In this document: positions 1-6,064 of the stretch, in pieces
How positions within the stretch are numbered: position 1 is the first letter of the stretch
How the letters are laid out: each line of letters begins with the position of its first letter
Source: an uncultured Desulfobacterales bacterium
GTDB lineage: Bacteria; Desulfobacterota; Desulfobacteria; Desulfobacterales; G020354645
Assembly (NCBI GenBank): GCA_947259865.1
Contig: CAMYNZ010000226.1
Location: forward strand, 1 to 6,209
Length of the DNA stretch: 6,209 nt
Reading direction: 5' to 3'
Notes under the pieces: generated by a model
Databases searched by the model: none
What the model was told of the DNA's origin: nothing
The model's input: only the letters and a program-made list of their open reading frames with translations
Program-made: the position numbers and the translations under genes

Positions 1-2564
1 CCCTGGTTGTATTTCCGGGATCCCAGGAAAAATACCTTCGGAACTTTTTTATTGAATCGATGGTTTATTTGTTTAACATGGCGGATATCAAGGATATCGA
101 TTTTTCAAAGATTGATCGACTGGTTCTGGTGGATACGCGTCAACCGCATCGCATCGGCAAATTTGCGTCTCTTTTGAAACGTCGGGATCTGGAAATACAC
201 ACCTATGACCACCATCCTTCGGCCCACAACGACATCAAAGGCAGCCTCGACGTCATGCGATTGACCGGTGCTACGGTGACAATTCTCACCGATATCCTAT
301 CCAAAAAAGATATCGATATCTCTCCGGATGAAGCTACCATAATGTGTCTGGGCATTTATGAGGACACCGGTTCCTTTACTTTTCCGTCCACTACCGAGGA
401 TGATTTTAAAGCTGCTGCGTTTTTGCTTTCAAAAGGCGCCAACCTGAACATTATTTCTAACTTGATTTCAAGGGAAATCAGCCCCGAACAGGTTGGGTTG
501 CTAAACGATATGATCCAGGCAGCAACCCGTTACAACATTGCCGATATCGAAATCATTATTACCAGCGTAACCACTGAATATTATGTCCCGGACTTTGCAT
601 TTCTGGTTCATAAAATGGTGAAGATGGAACCTTTGGATGCCATTTTTGCGATCGCGCGCATGGAAAATAAAATATACGTGGTTTCACGCAGTAAAAAACC
701 GGAAGTCAACGTTGGTAAAATTTTAAAACACCTCGGTGGCGGTGGGCACACGTTTGCAGCCGCAGCAACCATTAAGGGCAAAACCCTGGCTCAAATAGAG
801 CACGAACTGGTTGAAATACTGTACACCGAGATCCGGTCCCGCCGGCTGGCTCTGGACTTGATGTCTTCACCCGCCATCACCATCGCCGGTGATGTTTCAT
901 GCGCATCGGCCAGCGACCTGCTCAATCGATATAGCATCAATGCCCTGCTGGTCATAAAAAACCACGGCGGCCAGCATGATAAAAACCAACTGACGGGTTT
1001 TATAACCCGTCAGGTTATTGAAAAAGCGCTGTATCACGGGTTGGATAACGTTGCCGTGCAGGAATACATGACTACCGAGCTGGCGACGGTGGTTTCCGAT
1101 TCAGACCTGGCTGAGATCCAGGAGAAAATAATCGAAAATAAGCAACGCATATTGCCGGTCATCGATCAGGATAAAATTGTAGGGGTGATTACCAGAACCG
1201 ATCTGCTCAATGTTTTGGTTCGCCAGACTCACAATAAAGTCGGAAATGCGCTTGATCCTCTCAGTGAAAAGGTTCCTGCCAGAACCAGAAATGTTTTGAA
1301 ATTCATGAGAGAACGCCTGTCAAAGCGACTCTTAAAAATATTGGAAAATATCGGCACAGTGGCCAACGAAATTGATTGTAATGCCTACGTTGTCGGCGGA
1401 TTTGTGCGGGACCTTTTTCTTTACCGGCCAAACGAGGACATCGACATCGTCATTGAAGGTGACGGTATTGCGTTTGCCCGGGCCTACGCCAAATTGGTGG
1501 GGGGCCGTATTCATGCCTATGCTAAATTCGGCACGGCCGTAATCATCTTTCCGGACGATTTTAAGATAGATGTGGCCTCCGCCAGGATGGAATACTATAA
1601 ATTTCCTGCGGCCCTTCCGATTGTTGAAATGAGCTCCATCAAATTGGATCTGTTTCGGAGGGATTTTACCATCAATACATTGGCTATTCAGTTAAACCCT
1701 CAGAGATTCGGTACCTTAATCGATTTTTTTACGGCCCAAAAAGATATAAAGGAAAAAACCATCCGGGTTTTACACAACTTGAGTTTAGTTGAAGACCCCA
1801 CCCGGGTATTCCGTGCGATCCGGTTTGAGCAACGATTCGATTTTTCAATTGGAAAGTTGACATCGGGTTTGATCGAAAATGCAGTCAAAATGGATTTTTT
1901 TAAACGCTTGAGCGGCCGGAGAGTATTTGCCGAGTTGCGTCAGATTCTTGAAGAAGAAAACCCCACCCCGGCCCTCATCCGGCTGAACGATTACGAATTG
2001 GTTGGCGTAATCCACCCGACCATAACCCTGACAAAGGAGCTGATTGAATTAATTAATTCCGTCAAAAAAGTTTCGGCCTGGTATGATTTGCTTTTTTTGG
2101 AAGAATCTTATATGAAGTGGGCCGTTTATTTTCTGATGCTCATACGCAATTGCGATAACAAAACCGCCAGTGAAATTAGTAACCGATTTGAACTCGCACC
2201 GCGCCACAGAAAAATTTTTACCCGGGAACGCGTTGATGCCAACACTTGTCTGGCCTGGCTGGAACAGCATAGCCGTATTAAAAATAGCGTGCTGTATGAA
2301 AAACTTTTCGGTTTTAAGACCGAACTGATCCTGTATATGATGGCAACCACGAAGAAAAAGTCCGTAAAAAAGGCTATTTCTCATTTTATTACCGGACTGC
2401 GTGACATCAAGATTGCCGTAAGCGGCAAGGATATCAAAAAAATGGGCCTTGAACCCGGCCCAATTTACCGGCAGATTTTACAGGCAGTTTTAGAGGCTAA
2501 ATTGAACGGAAAACTTAAAACCCGCAAAGATGAACTGACGTTTATTCGCAGCTATGTTTCATAA
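1..2564 (+). CDS. cca: tRNA nucleotidyltransferase (CCA- or A-adding) fused to DHH/DHHA1 and CBS domains, 5'-truncated by window
   Basis: Adds or repairs the 3' CCA (or only part of it) on tRNA in the cytoplasm. The frame is open from position 3 with no stop, and its first 19 codons (LVVFPGSQEKYLRNFF...) match the family, so ATG 60 is an internal Met. I infer that roughly 30 residues, including the first DHH metal motif, lie upstream. Counting from ATG 60: DTRQP at 25-29, DHHP at 50-53 and EDTGSF at 101-106 (DHH phosphoesterase), DHHA1 GGGGH at 226-230, two CBS repeats at about 265-330 and 335-390. The class II nucleotidyltransferase head follows: VVGGFVRD at 444-451, catalytic DID at 460-462, carboxylate D504, RRDFTIN at 533-539 and EDPTR at 578-582. 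An RNA-binding helical tail ends with SGKD at 788-791. The loop between D504 and RRD is present, which argues against a CC-only enzyme, but A-adding versus full CCA-adding cannot be settled here. All visible motifs are intact. First gene of a tight operon. Confidence 0.93.
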   Translation, partial: LVVFPGSQEKYLRNFFIESMVYLFNMADIKDIDFSKIDRLVLVDTRQPHRIGKFASLLKRRDLEIHTYDHHPSAHNDIKGSLDVMRLTGATVTILTDILSKKDIDISPDEATIMCLGIYEDTGSFTFPSTTEDDFKAAAFLLSKGANLNIISNLISREISPEQVGLLNDMIQAATRYNIADIEIIITSVTTEYYVPDFAFLVHKMVKMEPLDAIFAIARMENKIYVVSRSKKPEVNVGKILKHLGGGGHTFAAAATIKGKTLAQIEHELVEILYTEIRSRRLALDLMSSPAITIAGDVSCASASDLLNRYSINALLVIKNHGGQHDKNQLTGFITRQVIEKALYHGLDNVAVQEYMTTELATVVSDSDLAEIQEKIIENKQRILPVIDQDKIVGVITRTDLLNVLVRQTHNKVGNALDPLSEKVPARTRNVLKFMRERLSKRLLKILENIGTVANEIDCNAYVVGGFVRDLFLYRPNEDIDIVIEGDGIAFARAYAKLVGGRIHAYAKFGTAVIIFPDDFKIDVASARMEYYKFPAALPIVEMSSIKLDLFRRDFTINTLAIQLNPQRFGTLIDFFTAQKDIKEKTIRVLHNLSLVEDPTRVFRAIRFEQRFDFSIGKLTSGLIENAVKMDFFKRLSGRRVFAELRQILEEENPTPALIRLNDYELVGVIHPTITLTKELIELINSVKKVSAWYDLLFLEESYMKWAVYFLMLIRNCDNKTASEISNRFELAPRHRKIFTRERVDANTCLAWLEQHSRIKNSVLYEKLFGFKTELILYMMATTKKKSVKKAISHFITGLRDIKIAVSGKDIKKMGLEPGPIYRQILQAVLEAKLNGKLKTRKDELTFIRSYVS

Positions 2565-3261
2565 TTCCGCTCTGAACCAATTGGTGGTAATGATTGTGCC
2601 TCTTCTCATGGCTGTCACGATCCATGAGGTCGCCCATGGTTACGTTGCCTTTCAACTGGGGGACAACACCGCCAAACTGGCGGGAAGATTAACTTTAAAT
2701 CCGCTAAAACATCTCGATATTACCGGCTCTCTGATTTTACCCCTGATGTTGAAACTCATGGGGTCGCCCTTTATTTTCGGGTATGCCAAGCCGGTACCGG
2801 TGAATTTTTTCAACTTGCGCAATCGGCGCAGGGACGCCGTGCTTGTTTCAGCAGCCGGGGTTTCAGCCAATCTTGTAATGGTCATGATATCCGGCCTATT
2901 ATTTCAGGGGCTGCTTCGCGCGGGGCCTATCTGGTATGACACGTTTTTGCGCACAATTATTATGGATTTACTTGCCATGCTGCGTATTAGCGTCTTTATC
3001 AATACCATATTGGCCGTTTTTAATTTGCTCCCCATCCCGCCCCTGGATGGCAGCCGGATACTGGCACCGTTTCTGCCGCTGCGTTTCCGGATATACTATG
3101 CCCGCATGGAACGTTGGGGCATAATTATTGTGATCTTTTTGTTTTTTATCGGCGGCAAATCGCTTTTTAGGGCGTTATCCTATGTTATGGATCCCATCGT
3201 TAGGTTTGCGCTCGGCCCTGATGGAATCACCCATTTCTTAAACATTACTGGAGAGATGTGA
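2554..3261 (+). CDS. Minimal site-2-protease-type M50 membrane metalloprotease
   Basis: Predicted zinc metalloprotease that cleaves substrates within or near the membrane; its substrate is unknown. The 235-residue protein has the HEVAH zinc motif at residues 24-28 inside the first hydrophobic segment, and the third ligand D165 in NLLPIPPLDG (157-166). It also has the family's AAGxxxN-like AAGVSAN (100-106) and the WAKPVPVN-like YAKPVPVN (77-84). About five hydrophobic segments are visible (roughly 8-30, 55-72, 92-120, 135-163, 188-203). There is no PDZ or CBS domain, so it is the short form rather than RseP or SpoIVFB with accessory domains. ATG 2554 overlaps the previous gene by 11 nt. No clear Shine-Dalgarno precedes it, suggesting translational coupling. 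In-frame ATG 2590 has a weak GGTGG upstream, but would shorten the segment before HExxH to 11 residues. Family assignment is secure; role is not. Confidence 0.9.
   Translation: MFHNSALNQLVVMIVPLLMAVTIHEVAHGYVAFQLGDNTAKLAGRLTLNPLKHLDITGSLILPLMLKLMGSPFIFGYAKPVPVNFFNLRNRRRDAVLVSAAGVSANLVMVMISGLLFQGLLRAGPIWYDTFLRTIIMDLLAMLRISVFINTILAVFNLLPIPPLDGSRILAPFLPLRFRIYYARMERWGIIIVIFLFFIGGKSLFRALSYVMDPIVRFALGPDGITHFLNITGEM
3250..3255 (+). promoter_or_regulatory. Ribosome binding site deciding the trpS start
   Basis: GGAGAG lies 5 nt before ATG 3261 but only 2 nt before the in-frame GTG 3258, so ATG 3261 is the better start. The site sits inside the last codons of the protease gene. Confidence 0.7.
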
Positions 3262-4247
3262 TGACCGATAAACCCCGGATATTGAGCGGCATGCGCCCGA
3301 CCGGCCCGCTGCATCTCGGCAACCTTTTGGGGGCATTGCAAAATTGGGTAAACATGCAGGCTCAGTACGATTGCTTTTTTTTCATTGCCGACTGGCACGC
3401 CTTAACCAGCGATTACGAAAATACGGGTCCCATATCCGGTTATATAAGAGATATGATGATAGACTGGTTGAGTGTGGGTCTGACGCCAGAAAAGAGTACG
3501 CTTTTTATCCAATCCCGAATTAAAGAACATGCCGAACTGTTTTTGATCCTCTCAATGATTACACCGGTGCCGTGGCTTGAACGCAATCCGACTTACAAGG
3601 ATCAGATTGTGCAGCTCAGCAGCAAGGATCTGTCCACCTACGGGTTTTTAGGTTATCCGGTGCTGCAGGCGGCTGATATCATTATGTACAAAGCATCGGG
3701 AGTCCCGGTCGGCGTTGATCAGGTACCCCATGTGGAAATCACACGTGAAATCGCCAGGCGGTTCAATAACATCTATGGCGATGTCTTTCCCGAACCGGAG
3801 GCCATTTTAACCCCGACGCCTAAGATTTTGGGGTTCGATCGGCGCAAGATGAGCAAAAGTTATGACAACGCCATATATCTGTCCGACACTCCCAAGGATA
3901 TAGCCGCCAAGGTGGCCCGTATGATCACAGATCCACAACGGATGCGCCGGACAGATCCGGGGGATCCCGACGTATGCAACGTTTTCGATTTTCATAAATT
4001 ATATACAGACTCGGGGAAAGTTATAGAAATCGATCAACAATGTCGCACGGCCGGTATCGGCTGTGTCGAATGCAAGCAAATAATGGCCCAAAACTTGATT
4101 AAAGCCCTGGAACCCATTCGCAAAAAAAGAGCCTATTACGAAGAACGAACCGAAGAAGTCGATGCGATCATCCAGGAGGGCAACAACAGGGCCCGCAATG
4201 TTGCCCGCCAGACCATGGAAGAGGTTCGGGCGGCGGTGAAGGTATGA
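3261..4247 (+). CDS. trpS: Tryptophanyl-tRNA synthetase with a [4Fe-4S]-type cysteine pattern
   Basis: Class I aminoacyl-tRNA synthetase that activates tryptophan with ATP and charges tRNA-Trp in the cytoplasm. From ATG 3261 the protein has 328 residues, a normal bacterial TrpRS length. Visible are the HIGH-type motif HLGN at 18-21, family blocks FIADWHALT (41-49) and GVPVGVDQ (147-154), and the ATP-binding KMSKS at 196-200. Downstream are four cysteines, C239, C261, C268 and C271, spaced C-x21-C-x6-C-x2-C. This is nearly the pattern reported for Thermotoga maritima TrpRS, which holds a [4Fe-4S] cluster near the anticodon-binding region. Cluster binding here is inference. ATG 3261 shares its A with the TGA of the protease gene, indicating coupled translation. 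No tryptophan leader peptide or T-box is visible, and the gene appears to be expressed from the upstream operon promoter. Confidence 0.96.
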   Translation: MTDKPRILSGMRPTGPLHLGNLLGALQNWVNMQAQYDCFFFIADWHALTSDYENTGPISGYIRDMMIDWLSVGLTPEKSTLFIQSRIKEHAELFLILSMITPVPWLERNPTYKDQIVQLSSKDLSTYGFLGYPVLQAADIIMYKASGVPVGVDQVPHVEITREIARRFNNIYGDVFPEPEAILTPTPKILGFDRRKMSKSYDNAIYLSDTPKDIAAKVARMITDPQRMRRTDPGDPDVCNVFDFHKLYTDSGKVIEIDQQCRTAGIGCVECKQIMAQNLIKALEPIRKKRAYYEERTEEVDAIIQEGNNRARNVARQTMEEVRAAVKV

Positions 4248-4272
4248 TCATAAATTCTGTCCGGTGGACTTA

Positions 4273-4995
4273 ATGGCTTCTGACGATATTTACCAAATAG
4301 TGCTGACGGATATTTTTGAAGGTCCCATGGATCTTCTGGTCCACCTGATCAAAAAAAATGAAGTGGACGTTTATGATATACCGATCGCCTTGATCACCGA
4401 ACAATTTCTTGAATATCTGGAGTGGATGAAATCAATGAATATCGACTTTGCCGGAGATTTCATCGTAATGGCCGCCACGCTGACCCAGATAAAATCAAGA
4501 ATGCTCCTGCCGATTCATGAAGGAGGCCCGGAAGAGGAAGAAGATCCTCGCCAGGAAATTACGCGACCCCTGGTTGAGTATCTTCAGATCAAATCAGCGG
4601 CAGAGGACCTTGCTGCACGGCAGCTGCTGGGGGAAGATATCTTTGTCAGAAATCCCGTCCAGGCGGATGAGCTGTTCGGTGCGGAAGGTGATATGGTCAA
4701 AATCGGGTTGTTTGAGCTCATCGATGCTTTCCAGACAATTCTTGAGAAAATATCACCCGATCACCTGGTGGACCTGACGGCTGACAGCCTCTCCGTCAAA
4801 GACCGAATATCCGAACTGGTGGATAGATTCGAAAAGCAACAATCGCTCACATTTGACGAGCTGTTTGCTGCTGATTCCAACAAGGGAGAGGTTATCGTTA
4901 CCTTCCTGGCAATTCTTGAAATGGTTAAACTGTCCCTGGTCCAAATTGCACAACAGGTGCAAACCGGCATTATCAGGCTTTTTTACTCCGGGTAA
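4273..4995 (+). CDS. scpA: Segregation and condensation protein A (ScpA, kleisin)
   Basis: Kleisin subunit of the bacterial SMC-ScpAB condensin, which bridges the SMC heads and helps organise and segregate the chromosome on the nucleoid. From ATG 4273 the protein has 240 residues, a typical ScpA length. The N-terminal domain has the family signature FEGPMDLLVHLI (15-26), then NEVDVYDIPIALITEQFLEY, and a helix ending in AATLTQIKSRMLLP. An acidic linker (EEEED at about 87-91) follows, then a C-terminal winged-helix region from about 170, ending in the VQ-rich helix and IRLF. GTG 4264 is in frame, but GGTGGA at 4263-4268 is a plausible ribosome site only for ATG 4273. The gene lies 25 nt after trpS and is probably cotranscribed with it. 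No terminator hairpin with a T tract is visible after its TAA TAA stop pair. Confidence 0.95.
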   Translation: MASDDIYQIVLTDIFEGPMDLLVHLIKKNEVDVYDIPIALITEQFLEYLEWMKSMNIDFAGDFIVMAATLTQIKSRMLLPIHEGGPEEEEDPRQEITRPLVEYLQIKSAAEDLAARQLLGEDIFVRNPVQADELFGAEGDMVKIGLFELIDAFQTILEKISPDHLVDLTADSLSVKDRISELVDRFEKQQSLTFDELFAADSNKGEVIVTFLAILEMVKLSLVQIAQQVQTGIIRLFYSG

Positions 4996-5052
4996 TAATG
5001 CGGCAGCCGGACGTTTGAGATAGGCGTGCACGTGGTTACAGCCCCTGACAGG

Positions 5053-5195
5053 CAGATGCTGGATGCTCGATGCTGGATACTGCCTGCCCGCCATCGCGAG
5101 CCGCTCAGGCGAGGCGGGCGGGGATGCTCGATTCTTGATACGTAGCCTTTATTTAATTTATTATCCAGAATCCAGAAACCCGTATCCAGCATCTG
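5053..5195. repeat. Heptad-repeat inverted element (GATGCTG family)
   Basis: The left arm has four consecutive 7-bp units at 5055-5082: GATGCTG, GATGCTC, GATGCTG, GATACTG. It resumes at 5123-5143 with GATGCTC, GATTCTT, GATACGT. The right arm, 5161-5193, carries the same heptads on the opposite strand; read on the minus strand they are GATGCTG, GATACGG, GTTTCTG, GATTCTG and a partial GATAA. The outer ends form a perfect 12-bp inverted repeat, CAGATGCTGGAT at 5053-5064 and ATCCAGCATCTG at 5184-5195. A second 12-bp match pairs 5069-5080 with 5182-5193. The arms are separated by an AT-rich spacer (5144-5160). No target-site duplication or coding capacity is visible. I read it as a repetitive extragenic or MITE-like element, a class I associate with sulfate-reducer genomes; copy number cannot be judged from one window. 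Confidence 0.75.
5083..5122. repeat. GC-rich palindrome nested in the heptad repeat
   Basis: A 40-bp GC-rich hairpin interrupts the heptad array exactly between two units. CCTGCCCGCC (5083-5092) pairs with GGCGGGCGGG (5113-5122) over 10 positions with one T-G wobble. After a one-base bulge, TCGC (5094-5097) pairs with GCGA (5109-5112), and a small GAG/CTC stem (5098-5100, 5104-5106) may cap it. No T tract follows, so it is not a normal intrinsic terminator. It looks like a REP/PU-type palindrome that entered, or evolved within, the heptad element. Confidence 0.65.
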
Positions 5196-5269
5196 TTGTT
5201 AATGCCAAAAACGTTTAATAACGAGTATATATTCACTGAATCCAAATAATACATTTTAACATCTCAATT

Positions 5270-5968
5270 ATGGATAACCTAAAACAAATTGTTGAAAGCC
5301 TGCTTTTTGTAGCTGAAGAACCCCTGACGGTAGAGCGGATCAGAAGTATCATTGCCGTGGTCACCCCGGACGAAGTTCGCAGCGCAATATCGGCTTTGGT
5401 TGATGAATACGATACCCGCGACGGTGGTTTCTATTTGCGGGAAGTCGCCGGCGGATATCAGCTGCGAACGCGACCGGAATACACCCAGTGGATCAAACGC
5501 TTGCTGCAACCAAAGCAGCAGCGCCTCAGCAAGGCCGCCCTGGAAACCCTGGCGATTATCGCCTACAAACAACCGGTAATGCGCAGCGATGTGGAATACC
5601 TCAGGGGGGTTGATTGCGGGGGGATTATGCGGATGTTGCTGGAACGAAAATTTATCCGTATCCTGGGTCGCAAGGAAATCCCCGGCCGGCCGATGATCTA
5701 CGGAACAACCCGCTATTTTCTGGAAGTGTTTGATTTAAAAGATCTCAAAGACCTGCCGACCCCCAAAGAGATAGACGCGCTTGGCAAGGCATCATCGGAA
5801 CCGGGGGATCAGCAGCCGCTAAACGTTGCGGCTGAAAATCGGGAACACGATGACCCGGCTGCATCTTTTGAGGCCGGGGCATCGCAACATCCCGCATCAG
5901 GAACCGCAACATCCACCGCTCCGGATACAATTCAACCGTCTGCTGAAAAGAATGGAAAAAATGCTTGA
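5270..5968 (+). CDS. scpB: Segregation and condensation protein B (ScpB)
   Basis: ScpB dimer partner that binds the central linker of ScpA in the SMC condensin. The 232-residue protein has two winged-helix domains, about 1-75 (LKQIVESLLFVAEEPLT near the start) and about 86-160. The second contains the family blocks LSKAALETLAIIAYKQP (86-102), the LRGVDCGGIMRMLLERK region (111-127) and GRKEIPGRPMIYGTT (133-147). Residues from about 171 to the end form a low-complexity tail rich in Ala, Ser, Pro, Glu and Gln that is probably disordered; such tails vary among ScpBs. ATG 5270 is the only supported start, because an in-frame TGA lies at 5237-5239 and no other ATG, GTG or TTG comes between. No Shine-Dalgarno is visible before it. 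Unlike the common adjacent arrangement, it is separated from scpA by 274 nt containing a repeat, so it may have its own promoter. Confidence 0.95.
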   Translation: MDNLKQIVESLLFVAEEPLTVERIRSIIAVVTPDEVRSAISALVDEYDTRDGGFYLREVAGGYQLRTRPEYTQWIKRLLQPKQQRLSKAALETLAIIAYKQPVMRSDVEYLRGVDCGGIMRMLLERKFIRILGRKEIPGRPMIYGTTRYFLEVFDLKDLKDLPTPKEIDALGKASSEPGDQQPLNVAAENREHDDPAASFEAGASQHPASGTATSTAPDTIQPSAEKNGKNA

Positions 5969-5994
5969 CTTAAAAGTCAACTAACCTTTATGTA
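5965..5994 (+). promoter_or_regulatory. Palindromic operator-like site with possible promoter for the HU/IHF gene
   Basis: TTGACTT (5965-5971) and AAGTCAA (5974-5980) form a perfect 7-bp inverted repeat with an AA spacer, overlapping the scpB stop codon. Its left half contains TTGACT, one base from the consensus -35. A weak -10 candidate, TATGTA (5989-5994), follows at 18 bp. The arrangement suggests a promoter with a dimeric-regulator site over the -35, but the -10 is poor and the regulator unknown. Confidence 0.3.
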
Positions 5995-6053
5995 GAGATT
6001 CTGGTGCGGATATGGCAAAACAAAGTAAACCGCTCATTTTTTTTAATTTTATC

Positions 6054-6059
6054 AAGGAG
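6054..6059 (+). promoter_or_regulatory. Strong ribosome binding site for the HU/IHF gene
   Basis: AAGGAG lies 5 nt before ATG 6065. It is the strongest Shine-Dalgarno in the window and fits a highly expressed nucleoid protein. It fixes the start codon. Confidence 0.85.
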
Positions 6060-6064
6060 CTTCC

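Larger units (their letters stand above)
4996..5269. other. scpA-scpB intergenic region
   Basis: This 274-nt non-coding gap has three parts. A short unremarkable stretch runs from 4996 to 5052. The heptad repeat element covers 5053-5195. An AT-rich leader runs from 5196 to 5269 before scpB and contains TATATATT (5226-5233) and the perfect 8-bp palindrome AAACGTTT (5209-5216). The AT-rich part could hold a promoter for scpB, but no convincing -35/-10 pair with correct spacing was found. No tRNA, riboswitch or intrinsic terminator is recognised. Confidence 0.7.

Noticed and set aside
60..62. ATG 60 as the true start of the tRNA nucleotidyltransferase
   Set aside because: The frame is open upstream to the window edge and the 19 codons before it match the family (VVFPGSQEK), so it is an internal Met.
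2049..2384. 111-codon reading frame on the minus strand
   Set aside because: It lies wholly inside the strongly supported nucleotidyltransferase gene, has no recognisable protein motif, and is a shadow frame.
3258..3260. GTG 3258 as the trpS start
   Set aside because: It lies only 2 nt from the GGAGAG site, whereas ATG 3261 has a normal 5-nt spacing and a stop-start overlap.
4264..4266. GTG 4264 as the scpA start
   Set aside because: It lies within the only plausible ribosome site (GGTGGA 4263-4268), which fits ATG 4273.
4753..5094. 113-codon minus-strand frame running from the intergenic repeat into scpA
   Set aside because: Its start lies in the heptad repeat, it overlaps scpA antisense, and the translation shows no family features.
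5083..5122. Rho-independent terminator after scpA
   Set aside because: The hairpin is strong but is followed by GATGCTC-type repeat, not a T tract.
5053..5195. CRISPR array
   Set aside because: Units are only 7 bp, are directly abutted without spacers, and occur in inverted arms.
6002..6017. Sigma-54 type promoter (TGG-N10-GC) before the HU/IHF gene
   Set aside because: Only the GG and GC cores match; other conserved positions differ, and this spacing is expected by chance in about 100 bp.
6037..6044. T8 tract as a terminator after scpB
   Set aside because: No stable stem precedes it; the upstream sequence is A-rich without complementarity.
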